Part shown: positions 34,763-43,582 of the stretch, piece after piece
How the letters are laid out: the number at the start of each line of letters is the position of its first letter
How positions within the stretch are numbered: the stretch's first letter is position 1
NCBI GenBank assembly: GCA_040274765.1
Contig: JBEMAY010000001.1
Coordinates: 29,264-93,263, forward strand
From: Psychrobacillus sp040274765
Lineage (GTDB): Bacteria; Bacillota; Bacilli; Bacillales_A; Planococcaceae
Reading direction: 5' to 3'
DNA length: 64,000 bases
Translations under genes and position numbers: made by a program
The notes under the pieces: generated by a model
What the model saw: only the letters and a program-made list of their open reading frames with translations
What the model was told of the DNA's origin: nothing
Databases searched by the model: none

Positions 34763-36358
34763 ATGTACTGGTGCAAAATAGCAAGAACAAACGAAGAATT
34801 TGAAGCTATTGCAAAACTAAATTATGAAACATTCGTAGAAGAAATCCCGCAACATGAAAGAAATTCAAGTGGAATGCGAGTAGATCCTTTTCACCATGAA
34901 AATGTTTATGTGATTGTATTAAAAGACCAAGAACTTGCGGGAATGGTAGCCTTTAGAGCGGAGCGTCCATTCTCATTAGACAAGAAGCTAGGACCAGTAG
35001 AACACTATCTCCCAGAGGATGCCCTAAAAGGGGCACTCTGTGAGGTTCGTTTACTGGCGGTAGATAAAAAGCATCGGAATGGTCGTGTTTTTTATTATTT
35101 AGCGAGAGCACTATCTGACTTTGCATATGAGAATGGATATGGGGCAGCTGTTATTTCGGGAACAGTAAGAGAGCAAAAGCTGTATAATCAGCTTGGTTTC
35201 GAACCTTTTGCAGATCCCATTGGAGCAGAGGATGCCTTATTTGTCCCAATGGTATTAACGAGAGAGCGCTTTGATAATTCCGTTGCTGCACGCTTTAAGC
35301 AGAAAAGGTATTCTTTTTATCCTGGTCCTGTCCATCAGGTTAATGTAATCAAAAATGCTTTTCAGGAAGATCCACTCACCCATCGTTCACATCAGTTTGA
35401 GGTAATGCTCGATCGAGTTAAGCATAGGCTAAGTGAGTTGAGTGGTACTAAATACGTTCATTTGCTAGTAGGGACGGGTACTTTAGCGAATGAAGCAATG
35501 ATTGCTCAATTGAAGGTGTTGGATGAAAGGGGTCTAATCTTAACGAATGGAGCTTTTGGAGAGCGTCTTCACAAACAGGCTTTACGTTGGGCATTAGATT
35601 ATAACGTGGTTAGCTATGATTGGGGACAGGCTTATGATTTAGAGGCCATTGAAAAAAGGCTTGCGCTTGGAAATTATAGCTGGCTACTAATGGTTCATGG
35701 AGAAACCTCGACAGGAATGCTAAATGAATTAGAAGAACTGAAAGACATTTGCCGTCGATATAATGTATTGCTCTGTGCTGACTGTGTTAGTTCGTTTGGT
35801 TCCCTCCCATTCTCTATGGAAGGGTTATATTTGGCTACAGGGGTCAGTGGAAAGGCAATAGGTACCATGAGTGGGCTTTCCTTCGTCTTTGCGAATTCAG
35901 AAATAGTCTCCTGTGAGCGTATACCTGCCTATTTAGACATAGGCTTAACGACAAATTCCCACATACCCTTTACGATGCCATCCCAACTGATCGATAGCCT
36001 AGAAAATGCCTTGATGGCCTATGAGGATGGGGAAAGATATAAGCTTTTACATAAACGATGGATGTATATTGAAGAGGAAGTTAAACGACATAATATAGAG
36101 CTCTTTACAAATAACACTTATCCTATGATATTTACGTTACAAGAAAACCAATTTCCACATCTCGCTGAGGATGCAAGAATGTCAGGCTTCGATTTACATT
36201 ATAAAAGTGAATACTTAAAAGAAAAAAGTCTTATTCAAATATCCTGTATTCAGCCAGATTTTGAAGATGCATGGACTAAATTCATCAACTGGTTTGCTAA
36301 TTACCGCCTCTATCATAAAGGGAAAAGTCAGTCGCTTTTAGAATCGAGAAGCCTGTAA
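34763..36358 (+). CDS. Fusion of FeeM/GNAT-like N-acyltransferase and class-V aminotransferase
   Basis: The 531-residue protein has two parts. Residues about 1-170 form a GNAT-superfamily domain resembling N-acyl amino acid synthases and PEP-CTERM-associated acyltransferases (CEVRLLAVDKKHRNGR, then AVISGTVREQKLYNQLGFEPF). Residues about 185-520 form a PLP enzyme of aminotransferase class V (alanine-glyoxylate/serine-pyruvate type): LLVGTGTLANEAM, the Asp in LLCADCVSSFG, and Lys364 in GVSGKAIGT as the probable PLP lysine. Start ATG 34763 is seven bases after AGGGGG. One polypeptide could make an amino compound and acylate it. The three upstream exporter genes would carry the product out. Enzyme class is seen; the product is not known. 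Confidence 0.8.
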   Translation: MYWCKIARTNEEFEAIAKLNYETFVEEIPQHERNSSGMRVDPFHHENVYVIVLKDQELAGMVAFRAERPFSLDKKLGPVEHYLPEDALKGALCEVRLLAVDKKHRNGRVFYYLARALSDFAYENGYGAAVISGTVREQKLYNQLGFEPFADPIGAEDALFVPMVLTRERFDNSVAARFKQKRYSFYPGPVHQVNVIKNAFQEDPLTHRSHQFEVMLDRVKHRLSELSGTKYVHLLVGTGTLANEAMIAQLKVLDERGLILTNGAFGERLHKQALRWALDYNVVSYDWGQAYDLEAIEKRLALGNYSWLLMVHGETSTGMLNELEELKDICRRYNVLLCADCVSSFGSLPFSMEGLYLATGVSGKAIGTMSGLSFVFANSEIVSCERIPAYLDIGLTTNSHIPFTMPSQLIDSLENALMAYEDGERYKLLHKRWMYIEEEVKRHNIELFTNNTYPMIFTLQENQFPHLAEDARMSGFDLHYKSEYLKEKSLIQISCIQPDFEDAWTKFINWFANYRLYHKGKSQSLLESRSL

Positions 36359-36387
36359 ATAGCTGGTAAAAATAATCGCAAAATTAA

Positions 36388-36423
36388 ATAAGACTCATTG
36401 TAACATTGGTTACAATGAGTCTT
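36388..36423. terminator. Bidirectional intrinsic terminator
   Basis: AAGACTCATTGTAAC pairs perfectly with GTTACAATGAGTCTT around ATTG, between the convergent fusion-enzyme gene and the HTH-TPR regulator gene. Confidence 0.92.
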
Positions 36424-36445
36424 ACTTATGTAGGTATGCAAAGAT

Positions 36446-37666
36446 TTAATCTAAATTAATTTGTTTATAAGTCTGCACGATAAACGTTTTATAGGGAGTG
36501 GCTGGCATGTGACTTATATTGTCATATGCTTTTTGAACAGCTTCTTTTGCTTTTTCAATCTGTCCCTTCGCTTTATAGCATAATGCTAGATAAGCATCCT
36601 TCTCATAAAAAATGGACAAATCAATAGGGTGACTGAGCGTCTCTGGAATAACTACCTGCTCCAGTTGCTTAACGGCAGATTCAAATTGCTTTAAGCCGTA
36701 GAAAGTTTTTCCTTGCTCTAACATAAAGTAAGGGGTGAAAATTTTATCTTTTGCTAATGTATATGTCTGAAATATTTCTTCAGCCTCTTCATATTCATAT
36801 TTATAGGAATTTAAGTAATGGATTTTAGTAATTAAAGAGAAGTACTCGGCATTTGGATCATCTGCGAAGATTCCGTATGCCTCTATTTTTTTTATGTAAT
36901 AGTCTATCTTCTCCTCATCTTTTTGCATCATTGCATGGGCAGAAGCAATTCTATAAAGGTCATCTAAATGGTAAAAGGTTTTGTTTTCCTTTGAATACTC
37001 AATTGCTTGGTCCATTAGCTTTAAGGCAGATTCATAATTTCCGATTGCGTAGTACAGGGCTGTCTCGGTATAATCAAAGTCCAGTCGAGAAACGGGGTCA
37101 ATCCATATTCCAGTCTTATCTAGTTCGGCTCGTTCCTGTTGGAGAATATGTAATGCGTCCTCGTAATTATGCTCCTGAAATTTGACCATTGCTCTAACAA
37201 TTCCTATTTTAGCTCTCCGTGAAGTAATGTTTAACTTCTCATAAAGCTCCGCAGCTTGTTTTAATGGTTCTTCCCAGTCTTTTTTATGTACTTGGTACAT
37301 ACAACGACTATACATTTCTAATAAGCGTGCTGATTCATAGCCATTACCGATATTAGGTAAGTAAGGCTCAACTAATTGTATTAATTGCTCATATTCATCG
37401 GATAGATCATTGTAATTTGTATTAAAAAGAATCTCGGCCTTTTCTAAAACCTCGCGTAGTTCTTTACCGCTTACTTCCTCTAATAGCTCCGAAACATCTA
37501 CGTCTAACCGTTTAGCTATATATTGAAGGCTTTCCATAGAGGGCTTAGCCTTATTATTTTCTATTAGACTGAGCATTCCCTTTGTTAATTCGGTACCTGC
37601 AAGAGCCTCTAGAGTCATCTTTTGTTGTTTTCTCAATGTGCGTATTCGTTCTCCAAGCGTCTGCAT
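36446..37666 (-). CDS. HTH-TPR transcriptional regulator (XRE family, RRNPP-like)
   Basis: The 406-residue protein has an N-terminal XRE helix-turn-helix (about 6-60; LAGTELTKGMLSLIENNKAKPSM) and then TPR-like helices to the end. The layout matches the peptide-responsive RRNPP group, but no propeptide gene follows: only a terminator lies downstream. It is divergent from an MFS exporter, with two identical-type palindromes between them, so it probably controls itself and the exporter. GAGGTG precedes the ATG. The ligand is unknown. Confidence 0.82.
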   Translation of the reverse strand: MQTLGERIRTLRKQQKMTLEALAGTELTKGMLSLIENNKAKPSMESLQYIAKRLDVDVSELLEEVSGKELREVLEKAEILFNTNYNDLSDEYEQLIQLVEPYLPNIGNGYESARLLEMYSRCMYQVHKKDWEEPLKQAAELYEKLNITSRRAKIGIVRAMVKFQEHNYEDALHILQQERAELDKTGIWIDPVSRLDFDYTETALYYAIGNYESALKLMDQAIEYSKENKTFYHLDDLYRIASAHAMMQKDEEKIDYYIKKIEAYGIFADDPNAEYFSLITKIHYLNSYKYEYEEAEEIFQTYTLAKDKIFTPYFMLEQGKTFYGLKQFESAVKQLEQVVIPETLSHPIDLSIFYEKDAYLALCYKAKGQIEKAKEAVQKAYDNISHMPATPYKTFIVQTYKQINLD

Positions 37667-37687
37667 AGTTTCACCTCATTTGTCGTT

Positions 37688-37759
37688 AGTTTAATTATAT
37701 TAAACTTTTTGTTGAAATGGAAGAATGGATATGATATTATTTGTTTAATAAAATTAAAC
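37688..37759. promoter_or_regulatory. Divergent promoter region with paired GTTTAAT-N3-ATTAAAC operators
   Basis: AGTTTAATTATATTAAACT (37688-37706) and GTTTAATAAAATTAAAC (37743-37759) are perfect palindromes of the same half-site with 3-bp centres. The MFS promoter TTGAAA (37712-37717), 17 bases, TATTAT (37735-37740) lies between them, so the second site covers its transcription start. The first site overlaps a minus-strand -10 (TATAAT, 37699-37694) of the regulator. This is a textbook layout for repression in both directions. Confidence 0.75.
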
Positions 37760-37817
37760 TTTTGGTTTTTTCAGAACATATAAAAAGAAAAGACTAAATA
37801 CAAAGGGGAAAATTATT

Positions 37818-39125
37818 ATGGAAGAAGTATTGAAGTTAAAGAAAGCCACCTATCATTTGTGGACGTTTACTATTAGTAAGCTACTTTCAACTTTTGGAGC
37901 TCAGGTGTATGCATTTGCCATTAGTTTTTATATTCTTCAGCTAACTGGCTCCGCCACTAGTTTTGCTACAAACTTAATATGCAGTATCCTACCACGAACA
38001 CTACTGGCACCTTTTGCAGGCTATGCAGCTGATAAATATTCGAGAAAAGCGATCATTATTGGAGCTCAAATTGTTGCCTCGCTCGCGATAGGTGGATTAT
38101 TAATTGTAAGTTTAAATACGGATTTGTCCTTGGTCGCAATTTATGCAACCACTGTTATTTTATCCATTACTTCCACGTTTTCAGGAGTAACGTTTAGCTC
38201 CTCTGTGACAGGTCTGGTGGATGAAGCAAGAATACAAAAGGCGATGTCTCTAAACCAAATGTCCATTTCCTTTGCAGCAATTGGAAGCCCGGCAGTAGGG
38301 GGGATTTTATATGGTACAGTTTCTATTCATGTATTCCTTGGAATTTATTTAGCTGCTTCTATCCTAGCAGCGGTTTTAGAATCTACGATGAACTTTAAAT
38401 TATTTGCTACTAGAAAAGAAGTGGTAGAAGGGGCACCAAAGGAATCTATGCTGCAAAGCATTAAAGAAGGATTCGTTTATTTAATGAAGCAGCCGGTTAT
38501 GAAAGTAGTAATAATCGTCTCTTTAGTAGTAAACTTTTTATTCGGGGCGTTTCAGGTTGGATATTCATTTATCCTAATCGAAAAGTTAAAGCTTGATCCA
38601 GTTCATTTTGGTTATACAGAAATGTCCTTTGCTATTGGAATGCTGCTAATGTCTATTTACTTCTCGAGTGCAAAGGAGTTAAAATACCCTCTTCTTGTTT
38701 CTAAGTGGAGCATAGTTGGAACTGGCATATTACTAGGGTTAATCGCTACCCCGCTAATAATTGATATGTCCTATTTACTTACTGTTAGTTATTATATTGT
38801 TATCCTATTTGTTTTTGGGGTATCTATGATGGTTACTAATACACCAATTATGGTCATGATGCAAAAAACAATCGATGACGACTACAAAGGTCGAGTATTT
38901 TCTATTTTGGAGACAGGGGCAATGGCTCTAATGCCACTTGCAATGGTCGTGTTTGGATTTCTTTACGATGTGTTAGCTGCAGAGCTTATCCTAGTCGCAT
39001 CGAGCATTTTACTAATAGTAGTTGTATTGATACTTGCAAGACCTTCAATTATTAGAACAGCACACCCTGAGCTTGCAAACAGAAAACCTAAAGCTAGTAT
39101 TGATCCTCAGCCTGAAAATATATAA
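37818..39125 (+). CDS. MFS efflux transporter (MFS_3/enterobactin-exporter-like)
   Basis: The 435-residue protein has twelve membrane helices. The opening HLWTFTISKLLSTFGAQVYAFA and the motif A-like GYAADKYSRKA belong to the MFS_3 group, which includes macrolide (MefA-like) and siderophore exporters. It is divergent from the HTH-TPR regulator, and paired operators overlap its promoter, so its expression is probably inducible. AAAGGGGAAAA precedes the ATG. The substrate is unknown. Confidence 0.85.
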   Translation: MEEVLKLKKATYHLWTFTISKLLSTFGAQVYAFAISFYILQLTGSATSFATNLICSILPRTLLAPFAGYAADKYSRKAIIIGAQIVASLAIGGLLIVSLNTDLSLVAIYATTVILSITSTFSGVTFSSSVTGLVDEARIQKAMSLNQMSISFAAIGSPAVGGILYGTVSIHVFLGIYLAASILAAVLESTMNFKLFATRKEVVEGAPKESMLQSIKEGFVYLMKQPVMKVVIIVSLVVNFLFGAFQVGYSFILIEKLKLDPVHFGYTEMSFAIGMLLMSIYFSSAKELKYPLLVSKWSIVGTGILLGLIATPLIIDMSYLLTVSYYIVILFVFGVSMMVTNTPIMVMMQKTIDDDYKGRVFSILETGAMALMPLAMVVFGFLYDVLAAELILVASSILLIVVVLILARPSIIRTAHPELANRKPKASIDPQPENI

Positions 39126-39127
39126 AA

Positions 39128-39166
39128 AAAAAAGTGAAATCGAAAACTCGATTTCACTTTTTTTAT
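39128..39166. terminator. Bidirectional intrinsic terminator
   Basis: AAAAAGTGAAATCGA pairs with TCGATTTCACTTTTT around AAAAC, between two convergent MFS genes. Confidence 0.92.
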
Positions 39167-39235
39167 ATGGTAGTTACAGCATGAAAACTAGCCAGCTTTT
39201 CGAGTTTTGAAAAGAGTCATACACTACCTTTTTTC

Positions 39236-40399
39236 TTATGTTGCATGTTTTAAAGTTTTAGTTGATCTACGATAAGCAAAAATTAATCCGATTGCTAAAA
39301 TCGCAAGAATTCCAGACAGTACATAAATATTATCTGGTTGCTTCGTGAACAACCATGCAAACAAGAGAGGACCAAGTATGCGTCCCAGGTTATCCATGGA
39401 ATAGGTCATTCCAGCCGCAGTGCCATAACGACCACCCGATTCTTTTGTAGTCAGAGAAACAATAGTAGTTCTCGCTAGTGCATTACCTGCCGTGAAAACA
39501 CAAAGGGATAATCCCGCCCAGAAAATATTAGTCGTAAACACTGTCATGATCAACCCTATAGCTGTAACTACTTGTGCGTAAAGAAGCCAAGTGGTCTCCG
39601 TTCCGTTCTTGATACGTCGTACAACTCCACCTTGAATTGCCGCATCGACGAAGCCGCTGAACATGAATAGATAACCTATTTGTAAAGGTGTTATAGCAAC
39701 TCTTTCAATTTGAAATAACTGAAATGTCGCTTCTAAGCCGGCAAGCAGGAAGGTGACCATGAAGGAAAATAGAAATAAATATTTGATTCGGTAGGACCAT
39801 AAGCTTAAAGCACCTTTTGGAAGAATCGTACGCTTATTTGCTTCACCAGTACGAGCAGGTTCCTTTAAAATAAGGAACGCATAAACAAAAATGATTAACA
39901 ATAAGATAGCAGAGACGATAAATGGAGTTTCCAAGCTAATATGCCCTAAAACTCCCCCAATTGCGGGTCCAAAAATAAAACCTAAGCCAATAGACATCCC
40001 CATGAAGCCCATATACTTATTTCTGTTTTCATCGTCTGATAGATCTGCTATAAAACCTGTTACTGCAGTGTAGAGTGCCCCAGAAAATAATCCACCTACT
40101 ACACGAGAAAGGTAAAGCATAAACAATGAATCGAAAAAGAGGGAAAATAACCAAAAGCTTAAGCTAAAACCAATTAGCCCTATTAGAATAAGTGTTTTAC
40201 GTCCAATTCGATCGGATAACATTCCCCATAGAGGAGCCGTAAAAAAGGAAGCTAGGGCATAGACGGTCAGTAATCCCCCCACATGTACCTCGTTATAGTT
40301 CTGTAGGAGTATAACCTCGGGTAGCACGGGGATAATAAGCCCAAAACCGAGATAAACAAGAAATTGAACGGACATTAATATAAGTAGTGATTTTTTCAT
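39236..40399 (-). CDS. MFS drug-efflux transporter (TetA/YttB-like)
   Basis: The 387-residue protein has twelve helices. Motif A, GMLSDRIGRKTLILIGLIG, lies in the loop between helices 2 and 3, and motif C-like GPAIGGVLG follows helix 5, which marks the DHA1 drug:H+ antiporter family. The chosen ATG 40399 follows AGCAGGTT; the longer frame has no clear site. The gene is single. No specific drug can be named. Confidence 0.85.
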   Translation of the reverse strand: MKKSLLILMSVQFLVYLGFGLIIPVLPEVILLQNYNEVHVGGLLTVYALASFFTAPLWGMLSDRIGRKTLILIGLIGFSLSFWLFSLFFDSLFMLYLSRVVGGLFSGALYTAVTGFIADLSDDENRNKYMGFMGMSIGLGFIFGPAIGGVLGHISLETPFIVSAILLLIIFVYAFLILKEPARTGEANKRTILPKGALSLWSYRIKYLFLFSFMVTFLLAGLEATFQLFQIERVAITPLQIGYLFMFSGFVDAAIQGGVVRRIKNGTETTWLLYAQVVTAIGLIMTVFTTNIFWAGLSLCVFTAGNALARTTIVSLTTKESGGRYGTAAGMTYSMDNLGRILGPLLFAWLFTKQPDNIYVLSGILAILAIGLIFAYRRSTKTLKHAT

Positions 40400-40613
40400 T
40401 GTAAAACCTGCTTTCTCAAACCTTACCATCTATAATACCTTTTCCGTAAAGAATTTTCACCTTGAAATTGGCGAAGATAAATGGTAAAAGAAAGCAAGAT
40501 ATATCACGTTCAGAGTTTTATGTCGTTCGAGCTAATTAGTTAAGTTCCGATTCAAAAAGAGCGGAGTTTTTTTTGCCTGTTATTTAGAAAAGAAAAAACT
40601 TGGTCAAAAAAGT

Positions 40614-41027
40614 TTAATAACTCCTAGGTTCGGAGATACTTTGAATAGCTTCGGAGACTTCTTGTATATGGGGAAAAGGAAATGCTAAATCAGCAAGTGA
40701 CACAAAGCCTACTAACTCATCATTTTCTACTACTGGGAGCCTACGGACTTGATGTTTACCCATTAAAATGGAGGCATCTGCAGTAGTTTCTTGGGGAGAA
40801 ACTGAGATTACGGGTTTAGTCATTATATTCTCTACCTTGCATTTGACATCTTTAGCAACTGCTCTAGTGACGATATCCCTATCTGTAATCATTCCAACTA
40901 GCTTCTTCTTGCTAACTACAGGTAAACAACCGATATCCAATGAACGCATTTGTTCAGCAACTTCGTTTACATAATCGTTAGGGCTACATGTAACTACTTG
41001 TTTACTCATTACATCCTGTACAATCAT
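40614..41027 (-). CDS. CBS-domain pair protein
   Basis: The 137-residue protein consists of two CBS domains: residues about 5-60 (VMSKQVVTCSPNDYVNEVAEQM...GMITDRDIV) and about 65-125 (IMTKPVISVSPQETTADASILM...GFVSLADLA). CBS pairs bind adenosine nucleotides such as AMP, ATP or NAD. Stand-alone pairs like B. subtilis YkuL/YhcV act as small regulators or stress proteins. ATG 41027 follows AAAGGAG. Confidence 0.87.
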   Translation of the reverse strand: MIVQDVMSKQVVTCSPNDYVNEVAEQMRSLDIGCLPVVSKKKLVGMITDRDIVTRAVAKDVKCKVENIMTKPVISVSPQETTADASILMGKHQVRRLPVVENDELVGFVSLADLAFPFPHIQEVSEAIQSISEPRSY

Positions 41028-41198
41028 CGATATCACTCCTTTAGAGGTTATGATGGTTTACAAATGCGTAAAATATGTAATAAAAATGAAAGGTTTAGTC
41101 CATGTAAAAAGTGGTATTATAGGATAGAGAAAAATAAAAAATAAAAGAAACCTTTTAAATATATATTCGTAATAATAAATGGAAGGGACTGAGGTGGA

Positions 41199-41336
41199 TT
41201 GGCTAAGGAAGTTGATTTAAAGAAAATTGTAAGTAATCTATCAAAACTTGGTGTGACTGTTACAATGACAAAATCTAGGCTTGAAATACTTAAAGCTTTA
41301 TCACCACCAGCACAAAGTCCACATGTGCAATCCTAA
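41199..41336 (+). CDS. Lmo0850-family small protein (45 residues)
   Basis: A TTG at 41199 with GAGGTG just upstream opens a 45-codon frame: MAKEVDLKKIVSNLSKLG, then VTVTMTKSRLEILKALSPP and AQSPHVQS at the end. This matches the Lmo0850 family as I remember it, a conserved short cytoplasmic protein of unknown function in Bacillales. A strong terminator follows immediately. Confidence 0.75.
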   Translation: MAKEVDLKKIVSNLSKLGVTVTMTKSRLEILKALSPPAQSPHVQS

Positions 41337-41391
41337 AAAAAGAGTGACTGGAAGCCTCGTTTAAGACGAATGCTCCAGTCACTCTTTTTCA
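41334..41391. terminator. Bidirectional intrinsic terminator
   Basis: AAAAAGAGTGACTGGA pairs with TCCAGTCACTCTTTTT, with an inner CGT/ACG pair, between the Lmo0850-family gene and the convergent rodA. Confidence 0.92.
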
Positions 41392-41401
41392 TATTAGTTG
41401 C

Positions 41402-42583
41402 TTAATCTTCATCTTTAGCGAACATATACGTTCTATGGTGAAACTTCATACTAAAGACTAAACCGATGGCAAGCATATTCCCCATTAAGGAACTGCCGCC
41501 GTAGCTTATAAATGGCAGTGGGATCCCGGTTATAGGTAAAAGTTGGATTGTCATTCCAACATTCTCAAATACGTGGAACGTAATCATAGCAATAATACCA
41601 GCGCACACATAGGTGCTGTACATATCCTTGAGCTGTAACGTTATTTTGGTTAAGTGATAGATTAATAGGAAGTAAAGACTGATTACAATACTAGCGCCCA
41701 CAAATCCATATTCTTCGCCAATAACAGCAAAGATAAAATCCGTATGATTTTCTGGTACATAAACAACTCGGCCACCATATCCTTTACCGAATATTTCGCC
41801 TGAGCCAATCGCATTTAAGGCCGTAATAAGGTGCATTCCCTCATTGGAAGCATATGAATATGGATCTATCCAAGAATAGATACGAGCAAATTGATAAGGG
41901 TCAAAACCAAAATATTTAGCTAAAAAGTCTTGTGCATACAAGGCCATCCATAAAAGAAGACCGCCTATTCCTAGACCTCCTAAAAATAACGGTAAAATAA
42001 TTTTCCAAGTAATACCTGCCACGACTATTAATGCAGCAGTAATTGCTAAGAAAACTAACGAAGTACCTAAATCAGGCTGAAGCATGATAAAAGCTAATGG
42101 GATAATTAAGGTGATACCCATTTTCCCTAATAGTATGAAGTCTGTTTTAACAGTTTTCATCACATACTGTTCATGATGATAAGTAATAAGTCTTGCTAAA
42201 CTTAAAATATAAAAGGTCTTCATAAATTCGGCAGGCTGAATGTCTCCTATTGGTAAGTGGAACCAGCTTTTTGCTCCATTACGAGGTTTTACTAACTCCA
42301 TGCTATCTGGAAGAATAGCAAGAACTACTAATAGGAAAACTCCTATTCCATATATATACCATGCCATTTTTTTGTATTGCTCTGGCTCAAAAAACATAAC
42401 CATCCCAATAATAACGCATCCAACAACATACCAAAAAAGCTGTTTGGATACAAAGTTATACGATGCGTATTGACCTGTAGTCTGAGCCGAGGAAATGGCT
42501 AGTAAGCTAACGATCAGAAATAATAATAAAATAAAAGCTAATGTCCAATCGAAGCGATCAGCAAAGCCTTTTTTATTTTCCAT
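41402..42583 (-). CDS. rodA: Rod-shape SEDS glycosyltransferase RodA
   Basis: The 393-residue protein has the same length as B. subtilis RodA and ten membrane helices of the SEDS family. Motifs include QPAEFMKTFYILSLARL, MLQPDLGTSLVF, and GIGSGEIFGKG-like NAIGSGEIFGKGYGG followed by VPENHTDFIFAVIGEE. The C-terminal GIPLPFISYGGSSL is typical. RodA polymerises glycan strands during side-wall elongation together with a class B PBP. ATG 42583 has AGGTGATTTT upstream; a longer frame is rejected. An FtsW/SpoVE paralogue is the alternative, but the length and VPENHTDFIF motif favour RodA. Confidence 0.88.
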   Translation of the reverse strand: MENKKGFADRFDWTLAFILLLFLIVSLLAISSAQTTGQYASYNFVSKQLFWYVVGCVIIGMVMFFEPEQYKKMAWYIYGIGVFLLVVLAILPDSMELVKPRNGAKSWFHLPIGDIQPAEFMKTFYILSLARLITYHHEQYVMKTVKTDFILLGKMGITLIIPLAFIMLQPDLGTSLVFLAITAALIVVAGITWKIILPLFLGGLGIGGLLLWMALYAQDFLAKYFGFDPYQFARIYSWIDPYSYASNEGMHLITALNAIGSGEIFGKGYGGRVVYVPENHTDFIFAVIGEEYGFVGASIVISLYFLLIYHLTKITLQLKDMYSTYVCAGIIAMITFHVFENVGMTIQLLPITGIPLPFISYGGSSLMGNMLAIGLVFSMKFHHRTYMFAKDED

Positions 42584-42783
42584 AAAATCACCTAGATTTC
42601 TTTCTAAATATACAATTTTTTGTTTCATTTCCATTCTATTTGATAGAAGGAAACACACTTTTTCTATTATATCGTAAATACTCTTTTTTGGCTTGTGAGT
42701 AATATAGACGATATTACAAAAACAGTTGTTTCGTTTAAATAAAATTATGCTAATATATATCTTATATGAGGAGTGAAAATTCA

Positions 42784-43521
42784 GTGGCTAAAAAAGAGAG
42801 AGACTTAGATGACTATTTAGTTCATCTATACGTTCATGCAAATGAGATAGAACATTTCACATTATTTAGTGGTATTTCAGTTCAGCGATTTTTGAAATTT
42901 GCTAACTTGTCTTCCCTTTTGTTATTAAAGCATCACTATGAAGATTCTTCTTTTAATATTCACACACAGATGGATTTTATAGGGAAAAATCAGTTTTCAC
43001 ATTTTTTGAAGGAGTCCGCTGAAAAATCTACCTCGCTTTGTTTTTTAGATTTCTCAGATGAGAAGCGGTTGAATCTGCTGACACCTCAAGAACAAGCTGA
43101 GCTTTTATATATAGCACACAAAAAAGAAGCATTTCGATCTCCTTTTTATCATCACCTTCAAAATCGTTTCGTCTATTTGACCGATGAAGACCAGTATATT
43201 ACTAAAATTTACTTTCGAGATATAGAAGATTTTTACGGCTTAATAGCTGATCTATTCAATCAAGAGATAAAAGATAAGACAAAATCTACTGCATTTTGGA
43301 GAAAAAAGAATAATATTATATTACCAGAGTTGTCCTCTATAACTGTGGAAAAGTACGCTGACTTTTATGAAGATGGTGTACTCATGTCTTTGTTCCGAGT
43401 AGATAAGACTAATTATGGAATTGAGATTCGTTGCTTACCGGAGAATATTTTTCCAGACGAGGTGCTAGAGGATGTTAAGCACCATGTAAAAAGACCTTAT
43501 GACTTCCTAATAGAGATATAA
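42784..43521 (+). CDS. Uncharacterised 245-residue cytoplasmic protein
   Basis: I do not recognise this protein. It is hydrophilic, with no signal or membrane segment, and mixes alpha/beta-like segments: a Glu/Asp- and aromatic-rich N-terminal half (DYLVHLYVHANEIEHF) and a C-terminal half with RVDKTNYGIEIRCLPENIFPDEV. GTG 42784 is preferred because AGGAGTG lies eight bases upstream, inside a longer frame that starts at the ribosome site itself. It is divergent from rodA, with a terminator-like hairpin after it. Confidence 0.6.
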   Translation: MAKKERDLDDYLVHLYVHANEIEHFTLFSGISVQRFLKFANLSSLLLLKHHYEDSSFNIHTQMDFIGKNQFSHFLKESAEKSTSLCFLDFSDEKRLNLLTPQEQAELLYIAHKKEAFRSPFYHHLQNRFVYLTDEDQYITKIYFRDIEDFYGLIADLFNQEIKDKTKSTAFWRKKNNIILPELSSITVEKYADFYEDGVLMSLFRVDKTNYGIEIRCLPENIFPDEVLEDVKHHVKRPYDFLIEI

Positions 43522-43526
43522 GAGGA

Positions 43527-43558
43527 CGCTTTTGCTACATTCTGTTGCAAAAGCGTCT
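43527..43558 (+). terminator. Terminator-like hairpin before the SMR pair
   Basis: GACGCTTTTGC pairs perfectly with GCAAAAGCGTC around a ten-base loop. The downstream T-run is short (TATTAT). Confidence 0.7.
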
Positions 43559-43582
43559 ATTATGTATATGAGGTGATAAATA

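Noticed and set aside
36446..37666. Second peptide-signal cassette like the one at 1-1742
   Set aside because: A terminator directly follows the regulator; no small secreted ORF is present on either side.
43522..43582. ykkC-type guanidine riboswitch before the SMR pair
   Set aside because: Only about 60 bases lie upstream, and they form a simple terminator hairpin. Conserved ykkC motifs such as ACGR loops are not seen.
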